Program-made: the position numbers and the translations under genes | Part shown: in pieces, positions 7,580-15,172 of the stretch | Layout of the letters: each line of letters begins with the position of its first letter | How positions within the stretch are numbered: the first letter of the stretch is position 1 | DNA from: a virus | Length of the DNA: 23,802 bases | IMG/VR virus record: IMGVR_UViG_3300022842_000064 | Location: 1 to 23,802 of that record | Direction: 5' to 3' (one strand) | The notes under the pieces: model-generated | Database searches by the model: none | What the model was told of the DNA's origin: nothing | The model's input: only the letters and a program-made list of their open reading frames with translations

Positions 7580-8298
7580 TAGAAGGTCACCGAAACATCA
7601 AGGCTTGCGGAGTTTGCAGTAATACCGCTCACCGTGGGCGCGGAGAGTGTTGGTGTGGTTATTACAGGGCTATCAGGTGCAGAAGACCCATCCGTACCAA
7701 ACCCCACGTTATCAAATCCAGTAGGCCAGTCGCTGCGAGAGCTTTGGAACCCCATTTTGCCCGCTGTTTGTATGCGGTCTACGCTAGTATCAACAGATGT
7801 TTGCGTCCACGAGAAAGGTTCTGCTGTACCAACAAGCCACTCTTTCCATTCTAGCGTTACCGTAGTTGTACCGCTGACCCTTGCACGGACATTAAAAAAC
7901 CCCGGCTGGCTAATGGGCACAACCATCCCATAATAGTCAAACCTGAAATTGGAGGCAGGTATGACTCGACGAATTTCAAGGGCTGACTGAAGGCGGTTAA
8001 AGTAATAATAAGATGAAAAATCTCCCGCCACCCTCAAAGCTAGACCACTATTACTGCTAGAGTTTGATGATTTGAATAAGCACCTAATTTCAGAGTCTAC
8101 AGAGGCAGGAACAGCAACAGGTACGGAGATGCCGTGCGTATCTGTTACTGTCTTAAGCCTGTAAACCCTAGAACCTACTGCCGCAGAATTATCATCGACA
8201 ATTATCTCATCCGCTGCGCCATCAGAGGTTTCTGTGAAGAACAGCGGGTCGATAGCACCTATTGGCTGATCTTCAAAATCGTAGTAAAACTGAGCCAC
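7579..8298 (-). CDS. Beta-sandwich virion protein, paralogue of the next upstream gene
   Basis: A 239-residue protein starting at ATG 8298 with AGGGGTAGGG just upstream, 13 bp after the preceding gene. It begins MAQFYYDFEDQPIGAIDP, which matches the start of its upstream neighbour (MAQYFTDFNNNPLGGID). The middle (residues about 20-200) has strand patterns of a concanavalin/LamG-like jelly roll, including YYYFNRLQSALEIRR and VTLEWKEW. A GSSAPDSPV linker precedes a short C-terminal beta tail. I take it to be a virion surface or fibre protein, possibly carbohydrate binding. No catalytic motif is visible. Confidence 0.65.
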   Translation of the reverse strand: MAQFYYDFEDQPIGAIDPLFFTETSDGAADEIIVDDNSAAVGSRVYRLKTVTDTHGISVPVAVPASVDSEIRCLFKSSNSSSNSGLALRVAGDFSSYYYFNRLQSALEIRRVIPASNFRFDYYGMVVPISQPGFFNVRARVSGTTTVTLEWKEWLVGTAEPFSWTQTSVDTSVDRIQTAGKMGFQSSRSDWPTGFDNVGFGTDGSSAPDSPVITTPTLSAPTVSGITANSASLDVSVTF

Positions 8299-8311
8299 TA
8301 AACCCTACCCC

Positions 8312-9682
8312 TTAAACAGTGATCGTGACGTTGGGAACCGCAGAAAACTCTGTGATGCTTGACGCGAAAACAGTGGAAAGGGTTGGCACAAGCGACCCGG
8401 CGACCTCGGTAAAGTTGACCATAGTTACAATCCAACTTCTCGTACTAACTATACTGAACTCTATGTATTGCGTATCTGGGGCAAAGTAGACACCGGAGTA
8501 GACCTGTAAACGGTTACTGTCTGTATTTGGGTGTTTGTCTGTGTTAACTAAAAAGTATTCAGCGTCAGATGCACTCTGCATACTGAAAACAAATTGATTT
8601 CCTCCCGCGTATGCGTTCACAGCGAACACAATAGACAATGCTCTATTAGCCGTAGTTTGTGTTAATGAGGTCGTTGTGGCTGTACCCGTCGAAGACACCG
8701 TATCAGCAAACGTAAAATCCACAGCTGTCTTGTAGGCGAGCACCAACGCTTCCATACGTGCTGCTGCAGACTGGGTAAGTGTCAATGATGTTCCCGCCTC
8801 GCTACCGTCAGCAATCTTCCACATGACACCACTACGCTGAGAGGCAATACCGTATATAACATCGCCGCTTTTTGTGTATCCAGCAGGGGGATTGATTGTG
8901 GCCCTTGCGTAGTATGGGACTAATATCAAGTCGCCCGCCTGTATTCTTGGGTCTATAGATACCGTTAACGATGTTCCTGAAGTCACAAAAGACGTTTTTG
9001 TCTCTGCGCAGCGCAGCTCCAAGAAGTCTATCGGTACAGGTGCCGTTGGGGCAGAACTTGCTCCTGTGCCAACAGCGTATTCAATGTAATTATGTACAGT
9101 GCCGGTAAAAGCGTTCATACAGATGCCGACAGCCCCTGCTTCGGGTATATCTGTATCTGTAGCAGTCAGTCCCCAGCCAGCTGGCTCAGGGTCTACATCA
9201 GCCCACGCCTTTACCGAGAGCGCGGAGCCTATAACAGAAAACCGAACGCACAAATCACCCGTAGTGGGCAACGCAGCAAGAGCTAGGCTAGTAATTACGG
9301 TCTCTGTGCCGTTTACATATTTTGCTATTTCAAGAACATTGTCCCCCACACCAGCATAGTAAAAATGGGTGTCGCTGTCTGTGTTGGACGAGTTTTTTGC
9401 CTTATCCGCCCGTGCCGCCAAGAAAAAAGAAGATGGCACATCACCAGAAACCAAACGAATTTTGGCGTACAGCTCAACGTCTGCTGTATCGGGTAAATTA
9501 TCATACGTGGCCAATTTACGTGAGCTGTTAATTGCTACTGCTAAGTAGCGTGTAGCGCCGTCTTGGATTATGTTCCAGCCAACTATCGAGTACCAAACGC
9601 GCGGCGTCCATTCGGCTATGGCGGGGTAGACATCTATCCCGCCAAGAGGATTGTTATTGAAGTCTGTGAAATACTGGGCCAC
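8312..9682 (-). CDS. Two-domain beta-rich virion protein (lectin-like)
   Basis: A 456-residue protein starting at ATG 9682 with GGGGAG upstream, 3 bp after the preceding stop. Residues 1-205 form a LamG-like beta domain starting MAQYFTDFNNNPLGGID and ending near a GTGASSAPTAPV linker, the same plan as the 239-residue neighbour. Residues 215-450 form a second beta domain with DLILVPYYARATINPPAGYT, WKIADGSEAGTSLTL and ALVLAYKTAVDF, a pattern common in phage receptor-binding or head-fibre proteins. No enzyme motif is visible. Surface display and glycan binding are inferences from fold type and neighbours. Confidence 0.65.
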   Translation of the reverse strand: MAQYFTDFNNNPLGGIDVYPAIAEWTPRVWYSIVGWNIIQDGATRYLAVAINSSRKLATYDNLPDTADVELYAKIRLVSGDVPSSFFLAARADKAKNSSNTDSDTHFYYAGVGDNVLEIAKYVNGTETVITSLALAALPTTGDLCVRFSVIGSALSVKAWADVDPEPAGWGLTATDTDIPEAGAVGICMNAFTGTVHNYIEYAVGTGASSAPTAPVPIDFLELRCAETKTSFVTSGTSLTVSIDPRIQAGDLILVPYYARATINPPAGYTKSGDVIYGIASQRSGVMWKIADGSEAGTSLTLTQSAAARMEALVLAYKTAVDFTFADTVSSTGTATTTSLTQTTANRALSIVFAVNAYAGGNQFVFSMQSASDAEYFLVNTDKHPNTDSNRLQVYSGVYFAPDTQYIEFSIVSTRSWIVTMVNFTEVAGSLVPTLSTVFASSITEFSAVPNVTITV

Positions 9683-9685
9683 ATT

Positions 9686-10342
9686 TTACTCCCCAAACAC
9701 ACCGTAAGGGTTGTCCAAGCTAAGCGCCCATCCCCGGTTCTCATGAGCTATGCGACACTCATAGATTCCCACAGCAGCCACATTACGCAAAAACCCTACG
9801 TTCTGGCTTCGGTTCGTTCTGGGGTTGATGCCGCGTATAACAGGCGAATGCTCTGGGCAAGTCGCCGTAGAGGTGGCCAACACAAATCCTGTTTCGTTCG
9901 GCGTTACCGAAACTGTAGGGCACTCGTCCCGCAAAGTGAGCACCGTGTACAAAAGCGTGCCTGCAAATGGATACTGTGCCTGCTCTGCATCGGCAATCAG
10001 CTGCGCCTTGAGCACACCAAGCTGAGCGGCATTGTCCGGCAACAGGGTGATCAGCATATCCAGCATGCGTATGTTGGACTGACCCGCTGGGTCAGAAGGC
10101 GCAAAGTTAAACTCGCCCTCGGCACGCAGCCTGTCCATTAGCGCAAGGCAAATGTCTCGCGCAGGGTGATCAGGGTCTTCTGCTGTGTCTGATAAGACGC
10201 CATAAACCCCCGCCCCAGCAACCAGCATGGTCATTACGTTGGCGGTGTACAGCACAGGCTGCTGCACGGTGTAGTTCAGAGCCTCCTGCAAAGCAACCGC
10301 GTTGTCAGTTGAGGCCATGGCCAGAAATTCTTGCAGGGTCAT
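9686..10342 (-). CDS. Hypothetical protein in the structural cluster
   Basis: A 218-residue protein. I choose ATG 10342, which makes an ATGA overlap with the preceding gene and has GAGG 8 nt upstream, rather than the GTG at 10351. The N-terminal half is helical (MTLQEFLAMASTDNAVALQE, then a mildly hydrophobic stretch TMLVAGAGVYGVL around residues 38-50). The C-terminal half is beta with two cysteines (DECPTVSV, TATCPEHSP). I do not recognise the family. Position just before the fibre-like genes suggests an adaptor or assembly factor for them, which is speculative. Confidence 0.55.
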   Translation of the reverse strand: MTLQEFLAMASTDNAVALQEALNYTVQQPVLYTANVMTMLVAGAGVYGVLSDTAEDPDHPARDICLALMDRLRAEGEFNFAPSDPAGQSNIRMLDMLITLLPDNAAQLGVLKAQLIADAEQAQYPFAGTLLYTVLTLRDECPTVSVTPNETGFVLATSTATCPEHSPVIRGINPRTNRSQNVGFLRNVAAVGIYECRIAHENRGWALSLDNPYGVFGE

Positions 10343-10638
10343 ACGTACCACCTCTTTTTGCCGTTACGAATGGCGTAGGCTCTGATAAAACCCCGCGACC
10401 TAATAGATGCCGCAAGGGCACGACTCTTTTCTAAACCGTTCAGCCGCTCACCAGCCATAAGTTTGGCAAAGCCGCCGCCTTCGTCTATCAGCACAACAGT
10501 GAACTCAGTAGGAGACAGTCCGAAAACTGCAGCGTCCTCAAGGCCCCGCAGCAGCCAAACCGTCTCCGCAAGCTGCTCCCACTCAACTACCACAGGGCCG
10601 CTGCGGCCGACAGAGCAAGCGCCACCGCGACAGTCCAT
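10339..10638 (-). CDS. Small hypothetical protein, start uncertain
   Basis: A 99-residue frame from ATG 10638. The body, from VVVEWEQLAETVWLLRGLED onward, reads like real protein and ends RAYAIRNGKKRWYV in an ATGA overlap with the next gene. The first 15 residues (Gly/Cys/Arg-rich) look non-native, and this stretch overlaps a hydrophobic 25-codon frame. A GTG at 10593 would give an 84-residue product starting just inside the end of that small frame. Neither start has a clear ribosome site. The family is unknown to me. Confidence 0.55.
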   Translation of the reverse strand: MDCRGGACSVGRSGPVVVEWEQLAETVWLLRGLEDAAVFGLSPTEFTVVLIDEGGGFAKLMAGERLNGLEKSRALAASIRSRGFIRAYAIRNGKKRWYV

Positions 10639-10664
10639 AGCACATAGCAGCCGAGAAAGAGCAT
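10587..10664 (-). CDS. Candidate 25-residue membrane peptide
   Basis: ATG at 10664 lies 7 nt after the preceding stop and has GAG 6 nt upstream. The 25 codons encode a peptide beginning MLFLGCYVLW and continuing with an almost uninterrupted Val/Ala/Leu run to a final Trp before TAG, long enough to cross a membrane once. It fills what would otherwise be a 33-bp gap plus the odd N-terminus of the next gene, whose alternative GTG start overlaps its end by 7 bp. It is too short to be sure of; chance hydrophobicity is possible. Confidence 0.35.
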   Translation of the reverse strand: MLFLGCYVLWTVAVALALSAAAALW

Positions 10665-10671
10665 CCCGTAC

Positions 10672-10869
10672 TCAGCGGTTGAGAGAAGCAACAGAGGCTT
10701 CCGTTGCATCGTCAACGTGCTTTTTTACGGTAGCCATGATGTCGTAAAACATCGGAATCTGCTCCGACAGCTGCTGATCTTTGGTTTCAAACGACTGGTA
10801 GTGGGTGTCTTGCATGTAGACGACATCACCGTTCCCGGCCTCGATAGTGACTTTGATGTAACGTGACAT
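10672..10869 (-). CDS. Small hypothetical protein
   Basis: A 65-residue protein. Of two in-frame starts I choose ATG 10869 because AAGGAG lies 7 nt upstream and it begins one base after the preceding gene; the longer frame to 10995 would overlap that gene by 125 bp. It begins MSRYIKVTIEAGNGDVVYMQ and ends in a helix (IMATVKKHVDDATEASVASL). I see no transmembrane segment and no known motif. It is a cytoplasmic or virion protein of unknown role. Confidence 0.6.
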   Translation of the reverse strand: MSRYIKVTIEAGNGDVVYMQDTHYQSFETKDQQLSEQIPMFYDIMATVKKHVDDATEASVASLNR

Positions 10870-10870
10870 T

Positions 10871-11221
10871 TTACTTCTCCTTGGAGTAGTTGTTGTTGAT
10901 ACTGCGTATCTCTTGAAAGAGCCGCTGAAAATCTTCCCGCGTCTCCTTACGTATAACTTCCATTGCTTCGGTCTGCTTGTCAATCTGTTTGACAATGCTT
11001 CCCTGATCTTTTGCCGCTTGGGTGGCTACGCGAGTGATGCTCTCCGTGTTTCTGTCCACGCGAGAGCCGACAACTGCCACCTCGCCTTTCAGCCCAGTGA
11101 TTTCAGTGCCAGTAAGATACCCGGCATACACAATGGTAGCGAGCACTGTAAGCATGCCAATAAGCTCTTTGTAACCCAAGCGCCTTATCTCCTGTTGAAC
11201 GTTTTCTGGCACTTCTTCCAC
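10871..11221 (-). CDS. Membrane-anchored coiled-coil protein
   Basis: A 116-residue protein. I place the start at GTG 11221 because GGGAGG sits 7 nt upstream, whereas the ATG at 11242 has no ribosome site. From that start, residues about 19-41 (ELIGMLTVLATIVYAGYLTG) form one transmembrane helix, followed by a long heptad-like helix rich in Glu, Lys and Gln (VDRNTESITRVATQ, IDKQTEAMEVIRKETRE). The likely topology is a short cytoplasmic N-terminus, one membrane pass and a coiled-coil tail. It could belong to lysis (holin- or spanin-like) or be a membrane-bound accessory, but nothing in the sequence decides this. Confidence 0.6.
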   Translation of the reverse strand: MEEVPENVQQEIRRLGYKELIGMLTVLATIVYAGYLTGTEITGLKGEVAVVGSRVDRNTESITRVATQAAKDQGSIVKQIDKQTEAMEVIRKETREDFQRLFQEIRSINNNYSKEK

Positions 11222-11278
11222 GGAACGGCCTCCCTGCAGCATTGGCTATGTGCGGGGAGTGTAGCACATAGGTCAGCG

Positions 11279-12274
11279 CTAAACGCGAGCCTCAAGTTCC
11301 TCTATTGTGAGCGGACGACCTGATTGGTCTACCATGTCACGCATCGATAACTTGCCTTCTTTCCAGATCGCATGCTTCCGCTTTCCCAGCACTTCGATCT
11401 GTTCTGCTTCGGGTAGGGACTTGAACCACTGATCGTAGCTTATGTCACCGGCAACAGGGCCGTCTTTGCTGGACTGCATGCCAACAAAGGTCTTATCGAT
11501 TTCCAATATCGGCACCAGCATGGAACGGCAATTCCAGTGCCATGGCGGTGGGCCGGGGAACTTGTCTGTTGTGCCGTCCATAGGCGAGCCGTCTACTTCC
11601 CAGTGCATGCCTGACCGAGCGCGGCAGAGGGCAGAGGTGCGCAAGTCCAGTGTGGCCAACACCCGATACCCCTTAATCAAATCCTTGTGCGCCTCGTACA
11701 TTTCAAAGCGTGCGGCGTTGGCCACGGACATAACAGAGGTGCGAATCTGGGCCTCAGCGTGTCGGCGTAGCTGGCCGCTGGCCTCGCGCCACTCGCGCAC
11801 CATGGTGCCGTTGTCCTTACCAGTCAGCACGCCAGCACGAACGATGTCAGCAAACCGGCTGTAAGTAGCCCGCCTCTGCCTTCCCCACCACTCAGCGGCC
11901 GGCGCACCCATGACCAAAGCCCTGCGCATTACGGACTTTGAAAACGCTGCGGACACCGTGTTGGTGGCGATCGCCGTGCCCATCACCGCATTGATCTGGC
12001 CAGCAGCCACCGTGGCTTCAAGCTGTATCAAGCGGAAATTATCGCGCAAAGCCCGCTTCTCAGCAGCACTCAACGCTTTGTTGGTTTCCGACTCAGCCAG
12101 CGCAAGCAGCACTTTGAATCGCGTGTTGTCGCTGCGCTGGGAAATCATGCCAACCAGAATCGTTTCGAGGCGCACCAGTTCTTTCAAGGTTTCGCCCCGC
12201 ACACCCTCTCCGAAGCGCTGCAGGTCAATCGTATGGCGTATGACCGCTCGCGCTATTTGGTCGTCTCTGGTCAT
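11279..12274 (-). CDS. Minor head protein, SPP1 gp7 / Mu gpF-like
   Basis: A 331-residue protein coupled to the portal gene by an ATGA overlap (ATG 12274). The N-terminal two-thirds is helical. Residues about 180-255 carry the family signature: NAARFEMYEAHKD, then VLATLDLRTSALCRARSG and the metal-ligand-like PPPWHWNCRSML. This 'D.RTs..Cr..G...P..H.nCRs' pattern defines the phage head morphogenesis domain (PF04233). In SPP1 and Mu such proteins bind the portal, enter the procapsid with it and affect DNA exit. The position straight after the portal is the usual one. Confidence 0.88.
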   Translation of the reverse strand: MTRDDQIARAVIRHTIDLQRFGEGVRGETLKELVRLETILVGMISQRSDNTRFKVLLALAESETNKALSAAEKRALRDNFRLIQLEATVAAGQINAVMGTAIATNTVSAAFSKSVMRRALVMGAPAAEWWGRQRRATYSRFADIVRAGVLTGKDNGTMVREWREASGQLRRHAEAQIRTSVMSVANAARFEMYEAHKDLIKGYRVLATLDLRTSALCRARSGMHWEVDGSPMDGTTDKFPGPPPWHWNCRSMLVPILEIDKTFVGMQSSKDGPVAGDISYDQWFKSLPEAEQIEVLGKRKHAIWKEGKLSMRDMVDQSGRPLTIEELEARV

Positions 12275-13677
12275 TCATCTGACCCATCGATCGGCGGCAC
12301 ACTGGTCGGCATCTGCATGGCGATCTTGTCCAGCTCATCTTCCACCGTCCGCCCGTCAGGCACCAGCTCGCCTTGCTGCAGGTTGTAGAACAGGGTTTCG
12401 TAGCTGATTGCGCCGCTCATCCATGCGCTTACCAGCGCCGTCATAGCAGTAGGCTCAAGGTGCGTATCGATGAAGTCTGTGTTGAAGTCTGCTGCTATGT
12501 CGGGTTCTTGGACGCCCTGCCAGTTTAACCAGTACGTGACCAATGTGGTCAGCGACTCACCGGCAGCAATGGCCAGCGAAGACAGCGTGCTGGTTTCTGC
12601 TGATTGGCCTATGCGTGCTGTTTCAGCGGTTTCCACTTGTCGGCGCTGAGCACGCAGCATGCGCGAACCCATGGCGGCCATTTGCTCCTGCTTTTCGGCC
12701 AACGCGACCTGCAGTGAACCAAGGCCAGCCCCGGTAAACTCCAAGAATCCAGCGCGCGCACTGGGGTTGGACGATACCCAAGCCACCTGTGAGCCTACTT
12801 TCAGCTCTTGGTCAGTGTCGAAGCCAGCGACCCACGCAGTCGGCAAACCAGTGAAGTGCCGCCCGTGCTCCAAGTCAGCCGAGGTGTGGTAATGCGACTC
12901 GTTGATGACGGCAATGGATGACAGCACCGGCTCATGAACAGTGGGGTCATTGCCGTTGGGGGTGAAGAAAACGAACGGAATGTAGTCCAGCGGTTCGCCT
13001 GTGTTTAGGGGGACGGGGCTTTCGGTCAGGTTGTACACCAGCTCATTGCGGCCGTTGATCGTGCCCTCAAAAACCGACTGCACATACACGCCGTCCACAA
13101 GCTCAAGAACGCGGTATCGCGTGCCTTCTTCAAAGCCGAAACGCTCAAGGTCACGAACATAAGTCTCCCGCAAAACAATCAGCGTCAGCCTGTACTTGTC
13201 GTTTAAGCGCTCAAACCGCCAGTTGATGATGTCCTCCGCCTTGTACTTCACGAAGTAGATGCCGCCGCCGTCAGAAGCACGCGCCCGCTCAACAAGCACA
13301 CCACAGCGAGACACTGAAACCAGTTCTTCCATCACAGAACGCACGAACGCCGCCATGGAATAGCCGTCCAATGTCACCTGCTTAAAGCTGTCCAGCTGTT
13401 CTTCAGTAAGACCCGTAAACTGCACCGGCTTGCGCATGATAGCGCCCAGCAATGCTTGGTGCGTGCGCTTTGTCGCTTCAAAGTAAATGGCGCGGCGCTT
13501 ATACTTTTCGTAGTCCTGCTTGGCTTGGTCGTCACTTTCATCGCCGAGCATTGGCAGAAACACCGTGCCCTTGCTCTTAATAGCCCGCGACCCAGCAAGG
13601 TGCGTTCGCATCCACTCCCACACAACCTTGTAATCTTTGTATTGGGGGTGCTCTGTCGTCACCGAGTTGTCGGTCAT
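12271..13677 (-). CDS. Portal protein, DUF4055 type
   Basis: A 468-residue protein starting at ATG 13677 with GAGG 8 nt upstream, 10 bp after the terminase. Characteristic parts are YEKYKRRAIYFEATKRTHQA and IMRKPVQF near residues 55-90, SRCGVLVERARASDGGGIYF near 145, and NPSARAGFLEFTGAGLGSLQ followed by a long helix MAAMGSRMLRAQRR near 305-345. These match the DUF4055 phage portal family. Twelve copies would form the channel at one capsid vertex through which TerL pumps DNA. The gene order small terminase, large terminase, portal, minor head protein is canonical. Confidence 0.85.
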   Translation of the reverse strand: MTDNSVTTEHPQYKDYKVVWEWMRTHLAGSRAIKSKGTVFLPMLGDESDDQAKQDYEKYKRRAIYFEATKRTHQALLGAIMRKPVQFTGLTEEQLDSFKQVTLDGYSMAAFVRSVMEELVSVSRCGVLVERARASDGGGIYFVKYKAEDIINWRFERLNDKYRLTLIVLRETYVRDLERFGFEEGTRYRVLELVDGVYVQSVFEGTINGRNELVYNLTESPVPLNTGEPLDYIPFVFFTPNGNDPTVHEPVLSSIAVINESHYHTSADLEHGRHFTGLPTAWVAGFDTDQELKVGSQVAWVSSNPSARAGFLEFTGAGLGSLQVALAEKQEQMAAMGSRMLRAQRRQVETAETARIGQSAETSTLSSLAIAAGESLTTLVTYWLNWQGVQEPDIAADFNTDFIDTHLEPTAMTALVSAWMSGAISYETLFYNLQQGELVPDGRTVEDELDKIAMQMPTSVPPIDGSDE

Positions 13678-13687
13678 TGCGTTGGCC

Positions 13688-15172
13688 TCACAAGCCTTTG
13701 AGTTTCTGCACTTTAATCTCCCGCACCAAATTCATCAACCGATAGCGCACTTCGTCTGCCAAGTGATCTTCGGTGTTGGTGTCGAGGTCGTCTAGGTCTT
13801 TGGGATTTCTGGGTGCCACGGGGATAGTACGCCAAAACTCCCTGCAAGTGTCGAACACGACAAAAGCTGGCTCATCAATGATAGCCTTTCCAGCGGCCGT
13901 CATCATCTTGCGCATGTTCTCCCAGCCGGTCTTACGCGACCCCGGCCTCTTGTCACAAGGCTGCCACTTCACGCCAGCATTGGACATAGTGTCGGCAATG
14001 CTCACGCCGTCTTCTGCGTTGTATATCGAGGCGTCAGCTGGCCCAGCTTTGATGGGCTGGCCCGAAAGGTAGTTCTCTTTGATCGATGCCTCAATTTCCA
14101 GAATGCCCTTGGAAATGTCCTTGGCCAGCATGCGAAGTCCCACGTTCGGCTCGCCGGTGTAGCCATACCATTCGGCAATGCGGAAGATTGTTCCACGTGG
14201 AACAGTTAGGAACGGGTTGCCGTCACGGTCGTATGCCACGCTGCCATCGCTCTCGGCGTACCAGCCAACAGAGAATGGTGCGCTGCTGCCCCAGTCAAAC
14301 GCCCTGTCCACGCGCCAGCTCGCTGGAATGCGGAACGGCGAACACTTGCTGCCGTAGCCCCAAACACGGCCCGCATACTCATGCGGCGTGCGCATATCCA
14401 GCACATCGTCAAACATGCCGCCGGCGACAATGTTCCAATCACCCTCAATCCACGCGCGTGTCAGCCACTCTGGCCCAGACTCTTTCAGCCTCGACAGGTA
14501 CATGGGGTCATTGAGCGCTAGGGCGGGGTTGTCTTTGAACAGCGAGGGAATGAACACCCTGCGCCGGTAGTCGTTCATGTCCTCGTCAAATTCTGCAACG
14601 ACCTCGTAAGGCCGAGCAGGGTCAACGTAGCGGCGCTTCACCCAGTTGTGGCCTACGCCACCCGGGTTGCCAGTCAACAGAAAGCGTAAGCCGTTGGCCG
14701 GAACGTAAGCCGAGCGCAAGCAAGCACGGAGCTTGTTGATCGGCCCCGCACTAGGCCAGTTGGTCACTTCGTCAAACGCCATCCAGCTGTACTGGTGACC
14801 TTGGTACAGGTCGGCGTCAGTGTCGCGGTTCAGGTGTCTGAATTTGAGGACGGCACCATTGGGCATAATCATGTGAGGCCCGCCACTGCGCCACTCACCG
14901 CCCAACGGCACGCAAATCTTCTGCGCAGCGTCCATCACTTCTTCAAGTTCTTTGTAGGTGCGGCGGAACAGGATGCCTTTGCTGTTGCCGCCATGGCGGC
15001 CGGAGTGAACAACCCAGTCCAGCAACACCCCGAAAGTCTTACCGCCGCCGCGTGCACCGCCAAAGAAAACCTCGGCAATGGGGCAGGAGACTAGGGCTGT
15101 TTGTGGCCCAGCTTGAACCTTGAACAGGGCTTCGCGTTTTTGGCGATCATCAAAATCACGGGCCTGTTCCAT
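13688..15172 (-). CDS. terL: Terminase large subunit
   Basis: A 494-residue packaging motor starting at ATG 15172 and overlapping the small subunit by 17 bp. The ATPase domain has a Walker A variant GGARGGGKT (residues 38-46), Walker B WMAFDEVT (130-137; D134, E135) and a coupling motif LLTGNPGG (165-172). The C-terminal RNase H-like nuclease has likely metal ligands D293 (AFDWG), D380 (GPADAS) and D473 (EDHLADEVRY). All key residues appear intact and the length is normal. It cuts concatemeric DNA and translocates it through the portal. A palindrome identical to a parS-type site is embedded in codons 323-328. Confidence 0.95.
   Translation of the reverse strand: MEQARDFDDRQKREALFKVQAGPQTALVSCPIAEVFFGGARGGGKTFGVLLDWVVHSGRHGGNSKGILFRRTYKELEEVMDAAQKICVPLGGEWRSGGPHMIMPNGAVLKFRHLNRDTDADLYQGHQYSWMAFDEVTNWPSAGPINKLRACLRSAYVPANGLRFLLTGNPGGVGHNWVKRRYVDPARPYEVVAEFDEDMNDYRRRVFIPSLFKDNPALALNDPMYLSRLKESGPEWLTRAWIEGDWNIVAGGMFDDVLDMRTPHEYAGRVWGYGSKCSPFRIPASWRVDRAFDWGSSAPFSVGWYAESDGSVAYDRDGNPFLTVPRGTIFRIAEWYGYTGEPNVGLRMLAKDISKGILEIEASIKENYLSGQPIKAGPADASIYNAEDGVSIADTMSNAGVKWQPCDKRPGSRKTGWENMRKMMTAAGKAIIDEPAFVVFDTCREFWRTIPVAPRNPKDLDDLDTNTEDHLADEVRYRLMNLVREIKVQKLKGL
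14189..14204. promoter_or_regulatory. parS-like 16-bp perfect palindrome inside terL
   Basis: The sequence TGTTCCACGTGGAACA is a perfect 16-bp palindrome. It differs from the widely cited bacterial consensus TGTTTCACGTGAAACA at two symmetric positions and, from memory, equals the GTTCCACGTGGAAC core used by Pseudomonas chromosomes. It is embedded in codons for T-V-P-R-G-T of the terminase. Such a site could be bound by a host chromosomal ParB. Function on the phage is unproven; coding constraint alone could in principle produce it. Confidence 0.55.

Noticed and set aside
9563-10141. 192-codon plus-strand ORF
   Set aside because: Antisense to the 218- and 456-residue minus-strand genes, with unusual composition and no ribosome site context matching this genome.
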